A DNA stretch of 26,892 nucleotides from the NCBI GenBank assembly GCA_007130585.1, contig SLSE01000131.1, positions 1 to 26,892 on the forward strand. Direction: 5' to 3'. Source of the stretch: Syntrophomonadaceae bacterium (lineage in GTDB: Bacteria; Bacillota; Dethiobacteria; DTU022). Shown piece after piece: positions 13,803 to 20,265 of this stretch (its first letter is position 1; every line of letters starts with the position of its first letter). Made by a program: the position numbers and the translations under genes. The notes under the pieces are model-generated. The model had not been told where the DNA came from. It did not search any database and saw nothing but the letters and a program-made list of their open reading frames with translations.

Positions 13803-14975
13803 TCACCTCCGGGTTATGGCATCGGTCATCAGGGCGACACGTTTCATTTGCCTGACGTCATGGACGCGAACGATAGCTGCGCCTGCTGTAATTCCGTAAG
13901 CAACGGTGGCGGCAGTGCCTTCAATGCGTTCATCTGCGGGCAGCTCAAGGGTTTTACCAATCAATGATTTGCGTGAAGTGCCGAGCAGTAAAGGGTAGCC
14001 AAGCCGACAGAGATCGGGCAGGTGCAGCATTGTTTCCAGGTTTTGTTCATAGTTTTTGCCGAAGCCGATACCCGGGTCGATCACTATTTGTTGATCAGTG
14101 ATCCCGGCACGGTGAGCCAGCTCAATAGAGTCCTGCAGCTCTGCAATAATATCCGGAACCAGGTCTCGGTATTCGGTGCTGCGCCTGTTATGCATCAGGC
14201 AGACAGGAACATTGTAACGGGAGGCAACGCCGCCAATATTGCTATCTTCTTTAAAACCCCAGACGTCGTTTAGCATTTCAACTCCGTTCCCCAGGGCCTT
14301 CTCGGCAACCTCTGCTTTATAGGTGTCAATAGAGAGGGGCAGTTTGAAGGTGCTGTCTTTTTTCAGGGCGGAAATTAGGGGCATTACCCGCTTCAGCTCT
14401 TCTTCAGCAGTTATCTGCTTTGAGCCGGGGCGTGTGGATTCGCCCCCGACATCGATAATATCAGCTCCTTCTTCGGCCATCTTAAATGCACAGGCCAGGG
14501 CGTTTTCGAGGTTGTTAAACCTGCCGCCGTCAGAAAAAGAATCGGGTGTTACATTTAGAATGCCCATGATCAGGGTTCTTTTGCCCAGTTCAAACTCAGC
14601 GCTGCCAAGCTTCAATTTTGCCGCCGGTTTTTGTTTGGCCCGTCCGGCGGCCTGCTGCAGGGTTTCGCCGAGGGTTCCGATTGTTCCACCCTGTTTAATT
14701 AAAGCGCTGCAAAGAGAGTTCAGGTCAGTTTCCGATCCACTGACCAGGGCTTCTGTTTCACCGCCGGGCCGGGGGCCGGTTTTCGCAAAGATAACCTGCA
14801 CTTTGTTTAATTCAGCCAGGCCACTTAAGACCGGGATGGCCAAACCCGGGAGTCCTCTGAGCTTAAAACTGTTGCTTATATATTTATTTTCAAAATGGTC
14901 TTTTTCACCTGAGCTCAGGGCCAGGGAATCAAGGGCTTTGCCAATCAGGTTTGTGCTGATGTAAACTGCCTGCAT
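13803..14975 (-). CDS. folP: Dihydropteroate synthase with N-terminal extension
   Basis: Condenses 6-hydroxymethyl-dihydropterin pyrophosphate with p-aminobenzoate to dihydropteroate; the sulfonamide target. The catalytic TIM barrel runs from about residue 133: IMGILNVTPDSFSDGG, GADIIDVGGESTRPG, LSIDTYKAEV, IVIDPGIGFGK, LLGTSRKSLIG and the final VRVHDV. At 390 residues it is about 110 longer than the common enzyme. The first 130 residues form an extra domain (FKLRGLPGLAIPVLSGLAEL and following) that resembles the N-terminal extension seen in some clostridial FolP proteins; its role is unknown. ATG 14975 follows GGGGTGAT. The stop overlaps the SD of folB, which implies tight coupling. Confidence 0.96.
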   Translation of the reverse strand: MQAVYISTNLIGKALDSLALSSGEKDHFENKYISNSFKLRGLPGLAIPVLSGLAELNKVQVIFAKTGPRPGGETEALVSGSETDLNSLCSALIKQGGTIGTLGETLQQAAGRAKQKPAAKLKLGSAEFELGKRTLIMGILNVTPDSFSDGGRFNNLENALACAFKMAEEGADIIDVGGESTRPGSKQITAEEELKRVMPLISALKKDSTFKLPLSIDTYKAEVAEKALGNGVEMLNDVWGFKEDSNIGGVASRYNVPVCLMHNRRSTEYRDLVPDIIAELQDSIELAHRAGITDQQIVIDPGIGFGKNYEQNLETMLHLPDLCRLGYPLLLGTSRKSLIGKTLELPADERIEGTAATVAYGITAGAAIVRVHDVRQMKRVALMTDAITRR

Positions 14976-14993
14976 CTAATCACCCCGGTTTTC

Positions 14994-15488
14994 TTAATAC
15001 AGGAGAGTTTTCCTGTGCGGCTGCTGTTCGAATTTGTTGCACTGCCCGCTGGAGGAACAGCGGAAGCAGGTGCGCGCCAGGCTATCGGCCCTGGCCAGGG
15101 CTTTGCTGAGTGGTGAACGGTGTTCAGGATTGCCTTCTTTTAAGCGGTGCTGGGCAATAGCCTTTTGGATCAAAAGCCGTTCGGCACCTGTAAAGCCTGC
15201 TTCAAGTAGAATCGCTTCGGCCAGTTCGGCGCTCCTGGCAGCGTGATCTGCTCCCGTCCGGTATTCATGCCACCGGCCTATATCGTGAAGCAATCCGGCT
15301 GCATAAGCCATTTCCCGGGAAATAAAAGGAATGCCTTTTTCAAGAAGCAGTATGTAGGTTAAGCGTGCGGTGGTCAGCAGGTGTTCGAAGTGATGGCCGC
15401 AGAAAGCACGCTCATTTTCGGCGATTATATTTTTTTCCAGGCAGTCCTGGAAAAAGACACTGTTAATAATTTTTTCTATTTTCTCCAT
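14994..15488 (-). CDS. HD-domain phosphohydrolase in the folate operon
   Basis: A 164-residue protein of the HD superfamily of metal-dependent phosphohydrolases. The expected ligands are visible: His residues in FCGHHFEHL (29-37), the HD pair at 68-69 (GLLHDIGRW) and Asp134. A Cys-x2-Cys-x5-Cys group (141, 144, 150) near the C-terminus recurs in related clostridial HD proteins and may bind metal. ATG 15488 has GGAGG 8 bases upstream; an ATG at 15530 would add 14 residues without an SD. It lies between folE and folP and is probably cotranscribed with them (18 bases from folP). The substrate is unknown. A pterin or nucleotide triphosphate is plausible from context only. Confidence 0.85.
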   Translation of the reverse strand: MEKIEKIINSVFFQDCLEKNIIAENERAFCGHHFEHLLTTARLTYILLLEKGIPFISREMAYAAGLLHDIGRWHEYRTGADHAARSAELAEAILLEAGFTGAERLLIQKAIAQHRLKEGNPEHRSPLSKALARADSLARTCFRCSSSGQCNKFEQQPHRKTLLY

Positions 15489-15516
15489 CTGGCAGTCCTC
15501 CGGGTGCAGGCTTCTG

Positions 15517-15615
15517 TCAGGCCAAAACATATTTGCATTTCGGGCAGGCCCGGTTTACAACAACCGGGGTGGAACAGTATCAGTTTACCCGGGGCGGGGA
15601 GTTAAAAGTTTGCAT
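15517..15615 (-). other. Tiny Cys-rich frame with in-frame TGA (speculative)
   Basis: In the 137-base gap between folE and the HD gene, ATG 15615 opens a frame of 11 codons, then TGA (15582-15580), then 20 more codons encoding Y-C-S-T-P-V-V-V-N-R-A-C-P-K-C-K-Y-V-L-A and a second TGA. The part after the first TGA looks like a zinc-ribbon end (C-P-K-C). The first TGA is followed after 11 nt by a 7-bp hairpin (CCCGGTT/AACCGGG) with a G-first loop. It could be a recoded micro-gene, a decayed small gene or chance. The GGAG touches the ATG, which argues against efficient initiation. Confidence 0.15.
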
Positions 15616-15625
15616 CTCCAACGAA

Positions 15626-16195
15626 CTAGCTGTTTTTACCGCTGATCAGGCTGAAGACCTCGATCCGCGAGCTGGGATTACGTCTGAACAGGCCGCGCAC
15701 GGCAGAAGTTACAGTTGTGGAGCCCGGTTTTCCGACACCCCGTATGCTCATACAGAGGTGTTCGGCTTCTACCACCACAACGACACCCTTTGGCCTCAGT
15801 TCTTCAGTAATAATATCTGCTACGTTCGAGGTCAGCCTTTCCTGAAGCTGGGGGCGCCTGGAAACTGTTTCTATTACCCTGACCAGCTTGCTTAACCCGA
15901 CAATTCTTCCGCCGGCAGGGAGATAAGCAACATGGGCTTTGCCGTAAAAAGGCAGCAGGTGATGTTCGCACATTGAATAAAATGCTATATCTTTAACGAG
16001 CACGATTTCATCATGCCCATCCTCGACAAAACAGGTTTGCAGGTGGGAGCTGGCATCCTGGTTTAACCCGCCAAAAAGCTCGGCGTACATGTTTGCCACG
16101 CGCCGGGGGGTTCCCCGCAGCCCTTCCCTGTTTAAGTCTTCACCGACGGCTTCCAGGATCATTTCCACGGCTTTTACGATTTTTTCTTTATCCAT
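15626..16195 (-). CDS. folE: GTP cyclohydrolase I
   Basis: Converts GTP to 7,8-dihydroneopterin triphosphate, the first step of folate synthesis. The 189-residue protein has the zinc ligands Cys76 and His79 in SMCEHHLLPF and Cys148 in EAEHLCMSIRGV. VGLSKLVRVIETVSRRPQLQ (99-118) and a late TVTSAVRGLF segment complete the family pattern. ATG 16195 is preceded by AAAGGCGG. It begins 17 bases after the CPBP gene and is followed by a 137-base gap before the HD gene, the longest gap in this operon. This is the zinc-dependent FolE1 type. Confidence 0.97.
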   Translation of the reverse strand: MDKEKIVKAVEMILEAVGEDLNREGLRGTPRRVANMYAELFGGLNQDASSHLQTCFVEDGHDEIVLVKDIAFYSMCEHHLLPFYGKAHVAYLPAGGRIVGLSKLVRVIETVSRRPQLQERLTSNVADIITEELRPKGVVVVVEAEHLCMSIRGVGKPGSTTVTSAVRGLFRRNPSSRIEVFSLISGKNS

Positions 16196-16212
16196 TGTTT
16201 ACCGCCTTTCTG

Positions 16213-17526
16213 TTAATAAAGTAAAACACCGGGCAGCCATATGATGAGGCTGTGCATAACGGCACAGGCCATGATGTTTTCAGTGCGCAGGTACAGGTAG
16301 CCGAGGATTACCGCAGTGCCGGGGACCAGAACTGCCGCTTCCAGGTAGGTGTAGGGGTAAGCAACCAGCCATGGTTCGGTGGCCGCCAGGTAAATAAAGT
16401 GACTGAGTCCGACAAGAAATGCCATCCCTGTTAAACCCCATATAATCCCGGCGCGGCGGCTTAAAAAAGCCTGAATATATCCCCGCCAGACCAGTTCTGC
16501 CGGCAGCGCCAGCGTGAAAAATAACACTGGAAGTTGTAAAACCGCTGCGGGGTAATCCAAATCCACCCCTGCAGGAAAGCCGCGGACAGTTAACACAATC
16601 AGTACTGCGCCTACAATGGCCAGCAGGTATCCGTTTCTTATCCTGTCCGGCCTCAAACCAAGGTCCAGATAATCTATTTTACCTCTTTTAGCAGATAAAA
16701 ACAGTATAAATATAACTAACGCATAGCCGGCTGCGGCATACAAAACAGGGAGGTCCATATGCACAGGTAAAATCCGGCCCGCAGTTATAATCGCAACCAG
16801 GATGGGAATCAGCGCCAGGCTGAAAAGGCGGGGTCGTGTTTTGCGTAAATGTATCCAGTACCGGGAATAGCGGTGATCCGGGGACAGCATTGTCAGCACC
16901 ATGCCCATGATCGCTATAAACAAAATATGGGTCATAAAAGCCCCGGCCAGCGTTTTTTGCGAGTAGTTGGCGGCGGGAGGAAGATGTGCTTCGCCACCCG
17001 GGGAAACGAAATAATAGTAAACCAGTCCTTCCCGGGCATGGAAGGTAACCGGTATAGTATCTTTCCATATAACCGGAAGTCCTTTTTGGTTGTCGCCGAT
17101 CCTGGCAACCCGGTTTATTAGAGGCTCATCTTCGAGAGGCCTGAATATGTTGCCGCCCCTCAGTTCTTCAAAAACACTATTTTCGGTAACCATAAATAGG
17201 CCGCCCACCTGAGCGGCATCGATCTCTTCCCCTTCGTGGGTATAACTGCCATCACCAAGCAGCAGGTCGCTCCTGTAGCGATCTGTTTGTTTGATATTAA
17301 CTATGACCCCGCCCTCGGGGAAATAGACCTGTAAATCTTCTATCTCAAACGCCCACGGCTCAAAATCGCAGGCAGAACGGGTTTCGTATTCATAAGGTAT
17401 TTCGCCCATAGAGCCGGGGATTAATGCTGTCAGTATAAATGTAGTTACGACCAGAGCTACGGTGATTCCCAGTAAAATAATCATGGCAACAAAGTAATTC
17501 CTGGCGCCGATCTTTTTAAAGAGCAA
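16213..17526 (-). CDS. CPBP-like membrane protein, degenerate protease motifs
   Basis: A 437-residue membrane protein. The C-terminal region resembles CPBP/Abi (Rce1-like) intramembrane metalloproteases: PAELVWRGYIQAFL (342-355), FLVGLSHF (370-377) and VMHSLII (423-429). The N-terminus has one membrane helix (about 12-36), then a soluble, acidic extracytoplasmic domain of about 155 residues, then further helices from about 195. The CPBP signature is EExxxR, but here it reads Ala343-Glu344-x3-Arg348. The usual Asn/His four residues after the last His is Ile429. It may therefore be a non-proteolytic scaffold or sensor. Start is TTG 17526, 8 bases after AAGGAGG. It is the first gene of the folate operon; a link to folate is not evident. 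Confidence 0.75.
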   Translation of the reverse strand: MLFKKIGARNYFVAMIILLGITVALVVTTFILTALIPGSMGEIPYEYETRSACDFEPWAFEIEDLQVYFPEGGVIVNIKQTDRYRSDLLLGDGSYTHEGEEIDAAQVGGLFMVTENSVFEELRGGNIFRPLEDEPLINRVARIGDNQKGLPVIWKDTIPVTFHAREGLVYYYFVSPGGEAHLPPAANYSQKTLAGAFMTHILFIAIMGMVLTMLSPDHRYSRYWIHLRKTRPRLFSLALIPILVAIITAGRILPVHMDLPVLYAAAGYALVIFILFLSAKRGKIDYLDLGLRPDRIRNGYLLAIVGAVLIVLTVRGFPAGVDLDYPAAVLQLPVLFFTLALPAELVWRGYIQAFLSRRAGIIWGLTGMAFLVGLSHFIYLAATEPWLVAYPYTYLEAAVLVPGTAVILGYLYLRTENIMACAVMHSLIIWLPGVLLY

Positions 17527-17595
17527 GTATAGTTCCTCCTTGAGCGAATCATGGTGTCAGTTAAAGATGTGTACTTCGACAACACGTAATTTTTT

Positions 17596-17629
17596 CCTTC
17601 ACAGGGCAATTTGTAACAATGCCTGAAGG
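17596..17629 (-). other. Leader hairpin of the folate operon
   Basis: CCTTCA/TGAAGG (17596-17601 and 17624-17629) encloses GGCA/TGCC (17605-17608 and 17620-17623) with a 3-base bulge. It lies between the proposed minus-strand promoter and the CPBP start, so it would be in the RNA leader. It does not resemble a tetrahydrofolate riboswitch. Confidence 0.35.
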
Positions 17630-17634
17630 TTTTT

Positions 17635-17662
17635 ACCATACCGGTGAGGCATTTCTTTTCAA
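17635..17662 (-). promoter_or_regulatory. Possible promoter of the CPBP-fol operon
   Basis: On the minus strand TTGAAA (17662-17657), 16-bp spacer, TATGGT (17640-17635). It would give a leader of about 100 nt before the TTG start at 17526. Confidence 0.35.
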
Positions 17663-17684
17663 ACCAGGCCCGATCTGCTATAGT
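17656..17684 (+). promoter_or_regulatory. Possible extended -10 promoter for coaX
   Basis: TTTTCA (17656-17661), 17-bp spacer ending in TGC, TATAGT (17679-17684). A second TATAAT at 17710-17715 lacks a -35. The two -10-like boxes form an imperfect dyad (ATAGTATACG 17680-17689, CGTACTAT 17705-17712). The candidate overlaps the minus-strand -35 of the folate operon. Confidence 0.4.
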
Positions 17685-17743
17685 ATACGTGCCTGATGTT
17701 TCAGCGTACTATAATACCACAATAATCATATGAGGTGAAATAA

Positions 17744-18508
17744 TTGCTCCTGGCGATTGATGTCGGCAATACCCATATTATGCTCGGCGTTTACAGGGAA
17801 GAAAATATCATGGTTTACTGGAGGCTGGCGACCCGTAAAGATAGTACTGAAGACGAGCTGGGTATGGTCGTGAAAAATCTCCTTCACAACAGCCGCCTGC
17901 GCTTAACCGATGTAAAGGCAATTGCAATTTCTTCTGTCGTGCCTCCCCTGATGTATTCCCTGGAGCGCATGTCCAGCAAATACTTTGATATTGAACCCTT
18001 GATCATCAGTCCCGGAGTTAAAACCGGCTTAAACATTGTAACAGATAACCCGCGGGAAGTGGGAGCTGACCGGATTGTAAATGCTGTTGCCGCTTACCAC
18101 CTCTATGGCGGTCCCCTGGTGATAGTAGACTTTGGAACGGCAACTACTTTTTGCGCAATTTCGGAATCAGGTGATTACCTGGGCGGTGTTATTGCCCCGG
18201 GCATTGGGATATCCCTGGAAGCCCTTTTTGATAAAGCCGCTAAATTACCCCGCGTGGAGATAATCAGGCCCGGCCGGGTTATCGGCAAAGATACTATCTC
18301 GAGCATGCAATCCGGAATTGTTTACGGTTTTGTCGGTCAGGTGGACGGGATAGTGCGCAGAATGGTTGCCGAATTCGCCGTTGAACCCACTGTGATTGCC
18401 ACCGGAGGCTTTGCATCTCTTATAGCCCGGGAGTCCGAGACGATCAGCAAGGTTAACCCGCTCTTAACTCTTGAGGGGCTGCGCATAATCAGTAACATGA
18501 ACAAGTAA
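17744..18508 (+). CDS. coaX: Type III pantothenate kinase CoaX
   Basis: Phosphorylates pantothenate with ATP, the first step of CoA synthesis; type III enzymes belong to the ASKHA fold and are not inhibited by CoA. The 254-residue protein opens LLAIDVGNTHIMLG, with the phosphate-binding DVGNTH at 6-11. It also shows REVGADRIVNAVAAYH and VIVDFGTATTF, both diagnostic, and a late VIATGGFASLI segment. TTG 17744 has GAGGTG at 17732-17737. In Bacillus coaX follows ftsH directly; here about 9 kb separate them. A divergent promoter region is shared with the folate operon. Confidence 0.95.
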   Translation: MLLAIDVGNTHIMLGVYREENIMVYWRLATRKDSTEDELGMVVKNLLHNSRLRLTDVKAIAISSVVPPLMYSLERMSSKYFDIEPLIISPGVKTGLNIVTDNPREVGADRIVNAVAAYHLYGGPLVIVDFGTATTFCAISESGDYLGGVIAPGIGISLEALFDKAAKLPRVEIIRPGRVIGKDTISSMQSGIVYGFVGQVDGIVRRMVAEFAVEPTVIATGGFASLIARESETISKVNPLLTLEGLRIISNMNK

Positions 18509-18659
18509 TTTGGATACTGCGTTTATATTTAATATGTCAGGGCGAAGATTTTTGCTGCCTCCTTATTTCAGTTTGAATGAAGCCATGGCAGCCAAGCAAC
18601 CTGTTCATAAGAAATGAATTTTGTAACAGCCTGAAACAGATTTGAACAGGAAGCAGGCT

Positions 18660-18689
18660 TTGTTAAGCCGGCCGGATAACTTATATAAT
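18660..18689 (+). promoter_or_regulatory. Sigma-A-like promoter for the patatin gene
   Basis: TTGTTA (18660-18665), 18-bp spacer, perfect TATAAT (18684-18689). Another TATAAT at 18712-18717 lacks a -35. Upstream in the 225-base gap an 8-bp inverted repeat (CCTGTTCA 18600-18607, TGAACAGG 18643-18650) could be an operator. No clear coaX terminator is seen. Confidence 0.55.
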
Positions 18690-18733
18690 AAGCATCATGG
18701 TGTATATGCCTTATAATGCGGGGAGGGTTTACT

Positions 18734-19534
18734 TTGAGGGTCGGCCTGGCTTTAAGCGGAGGCGCAGCGAGAGGTATAGCACATATCGGAGTTTTAAGGT
18801 ACCTGGAAGAAAGAGGAGTTAAACCCTGCTGTATTGCCGGAACCAGTGCCGGCAGTATTGTCGGTTCCCTGTACTGCTCGGGGAAATCGGTGGATGAGCT
18901 GGAAGAAATAGCCTGCACGTTATCGTGGAAAGATCTGGTTAAAATTTCCTGGCCCCGGAGGGGCCTTATTGATTCTTCCCGCCTCTTAAAAGTGCTCAGG
19001 AAATATTTAAACGATCAGACTTTTGACCAGCTGGAACTGCCACTTCTTGTTAACGCGGTGGATTTGCTAAGCGCCAAAGAAATCATCATGGATGAAGGGC
19101 CTGTTGCCGAAGCAGTAGTAGCCAGCTGCGCCATACCGGGAATATTTACACCGGTAAAAAAGGAAAAATATCTCCTGGTGGACGGCGGACTGCTGGACAA
19201 CCTGCCTGCTGTCCTTATGAAAGACCGCAAAACCGACTATATTATATCTGTTAATGTCGGGGCGCAGAGTCCGCTGCAAAAAGAGCCCGATACCCTGGTG
19301 GAAGTTCTTATCCAGTCTTTTGACGTAATCCGCCGCCAGCGCGATGAACCTGCCCTTGAGTATACCGATATCCTGATCGAGCCCGACCTGAGTGATATTG
19401 CCTTTCATGATACCAGCAAAGTCGACCTCCTGATCGAAAGAGGTTATGAGGCCGCACAGGAAGCCCTGCAGGAAATCGACCTGTCAAAAAAACCGGGCCG
19501 TTTCGCAAAGTGGCTTAATAAACGCAGGAAATAA
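18734..19534 (+). CDS. Patatin-like phospholipase (RssA/YlbK type)
   Basis: A 266-residue serine hydrolase of the bacterial patatin family, probably a lipid acyl hydrolase. It has the oxyanion loop GGAARG (9-14), nucleophile elbow GTSAG with Ser38 (36-40) and the dyad Asp150 in LVDGGLLDNLP. No signal peptide is visible, so it should be cytoplasmic or peripheral to the membrane. TTG 18734 follows GGGGAGGG at 18719-18726; the earlier in-frame ATG at 18716 lies on that SD and is unlikely. The nitroreductase gene starts 17 bases downstream, suggesting a two-gene unit. The natural substrate is unknown. Confidence 0.92.
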   Translation: MRVGLALSGGAARGIAHIGVLRYLEERGVKPCCIAGTSAGSIVGSLYCSGKSVDELEEIACTLSWKDLVKISWPRRGLIDSSRLLKVLRKYLNDQTFDQLELPLLVNAVDLLSAKEIIMDEGPVAEAVVASCAIPGIFTPVKKEKYLLVDGGLLDNLPAVLMKDRKTDYIISVNVGAQSPLQKEPDTLVEVLIQSFDVIRRQRDEPALEYTDILIEPDLSDIAFHDTSKVDLLIERGYEAAQEALQEIDLSKKPGRFAKWLNKRRK

Positions 19535-19551
19535 ACGGAGGTGGTCCGACA

Positions 19552-20166
19552 GTGAGCGCGAAACTGGAGGAAGTTATTAAAAATCGTCGCAGTATCAGGA
19601 AATTTAAAAGTGAACAGGTGCCGGCAGAAGATCTGGAGCGGATAATCGAGGCTGCACGGCTGGCTCCCTCCGGTACCAATCGCCAACCCTGGCGGTTTGT
19701 GCTGCTTGGCGATGACCGGAAAAAAAGCAAGCTGGAGGGAGCCGTTATCCAGCCTTTTGTTCTCAGGGCACCGGCAGTTATTGTTTGCTGCCTGGATCGG
19801 AAATCCTATACCAGGGGCCTGGTTGAGCAGAGGATGAAAGAACTGGTCCGCTTAAACGTGGTCAGCGAAGAGGCGGCAGGATATATTTACAACAGAAAAA
19901 TGCCGGAAAAAACCGAAGATGTGGTTATTCCCTCTTCCGCATACATTGATCTCGGCATAGCCGTTGAGCATATGGTGTTAATGGCCGGGTCTCTCGGCCT
20001 GGGCAGCTGCTGGGTACGCCTGTTTAACCCGCAGCAGGTGCATGAAGCCCTGGGGCTGCCCGCTAATATCGAGGCGGTTGCTTTGCTTCCGCTTGGATAC
20101 CCGGCTGAATCGCCGCCGCCCCGCCCCCGCCTGGACAGGAACGAAATTATGATCGATCCTGAATAG
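19552..20166 (+). CDS. Nitroreductase-family FMN oxidoreductase
   Basis: A 204-residue flavoprotein of the nitroreductase superfamily, which binds FMN and reduces varied substrates with NAD(P)H. The FMN-binding NRRSIRKFKSEQVP (about 11-24) and APSGTNRQPWRFVLL (37-51) are clear. The later GLGSCWVRLFNPQQV stretch is typical of the short clostridial members. No ferredoxin extension is present. Start is GTG 19552 with GGAGGTGG at 19538-19545. It is probably cotranscribed with the patatin gene; the substrate cannot be predicted. Confidence 0.92.
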   Translation: MSAKLEEVIKNRRSIRKFKSEQVPAEDLERIIEAARLAPSGTNRQPWRFVLLGDDRKKSKLEGAVIQPFVLRAPAVIVCCLDRKSYTRGLVEQRMKELVRLNVVSEEAAGYIYNRKMPEKTEDVVIPSSAYIDLGIAVEHMVLMAGSLGLGSCWVRLFNPQQVHEALGLPANIEAVALLPLGYPAESPPPRPRLDRNEIMIDPE

Positions 20167-20183
20167 ATTCCCTGCCCGGAATT

Positions 20184-20238
20184 ATAACCCCGGAAAATAA
20201 ATAATATAATAAGGAGGCAGCAGTAAACCGCTGCCTCC
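20184..20238 (-). terminator. Terminator between nitroreductase and PFOR
   Basis: GGAGGCAGC (20213-20221) and GCTGCCTCC (20230-20238) form a 9-bp stem with an 8-base loop. On the minus strand it is followed by a T/A-rich run down to about 20184, suiting the PFOR transcript. On the plus strand only a delayed T5 follows, so it may act weakly in both directions. Confidence 0.8.
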
Positions 20239-20265
20239 CCTGCTAATTTTTATATTCTGAAACTG

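Noticed and set aside
14323..14964. 213-codon plus-strand open frame inside folP
   Set aside because: Mirror frame of the FolP catalytic domain, which has every conserved motif on the minus strand.
17527..17743. Tetrahydrofolate riboswitch or other known riboswitch upstream of the fol operon
   Set aside because: The leader has a simple bulged hairpin and none of the conserved riboswitch cores I can recognise.
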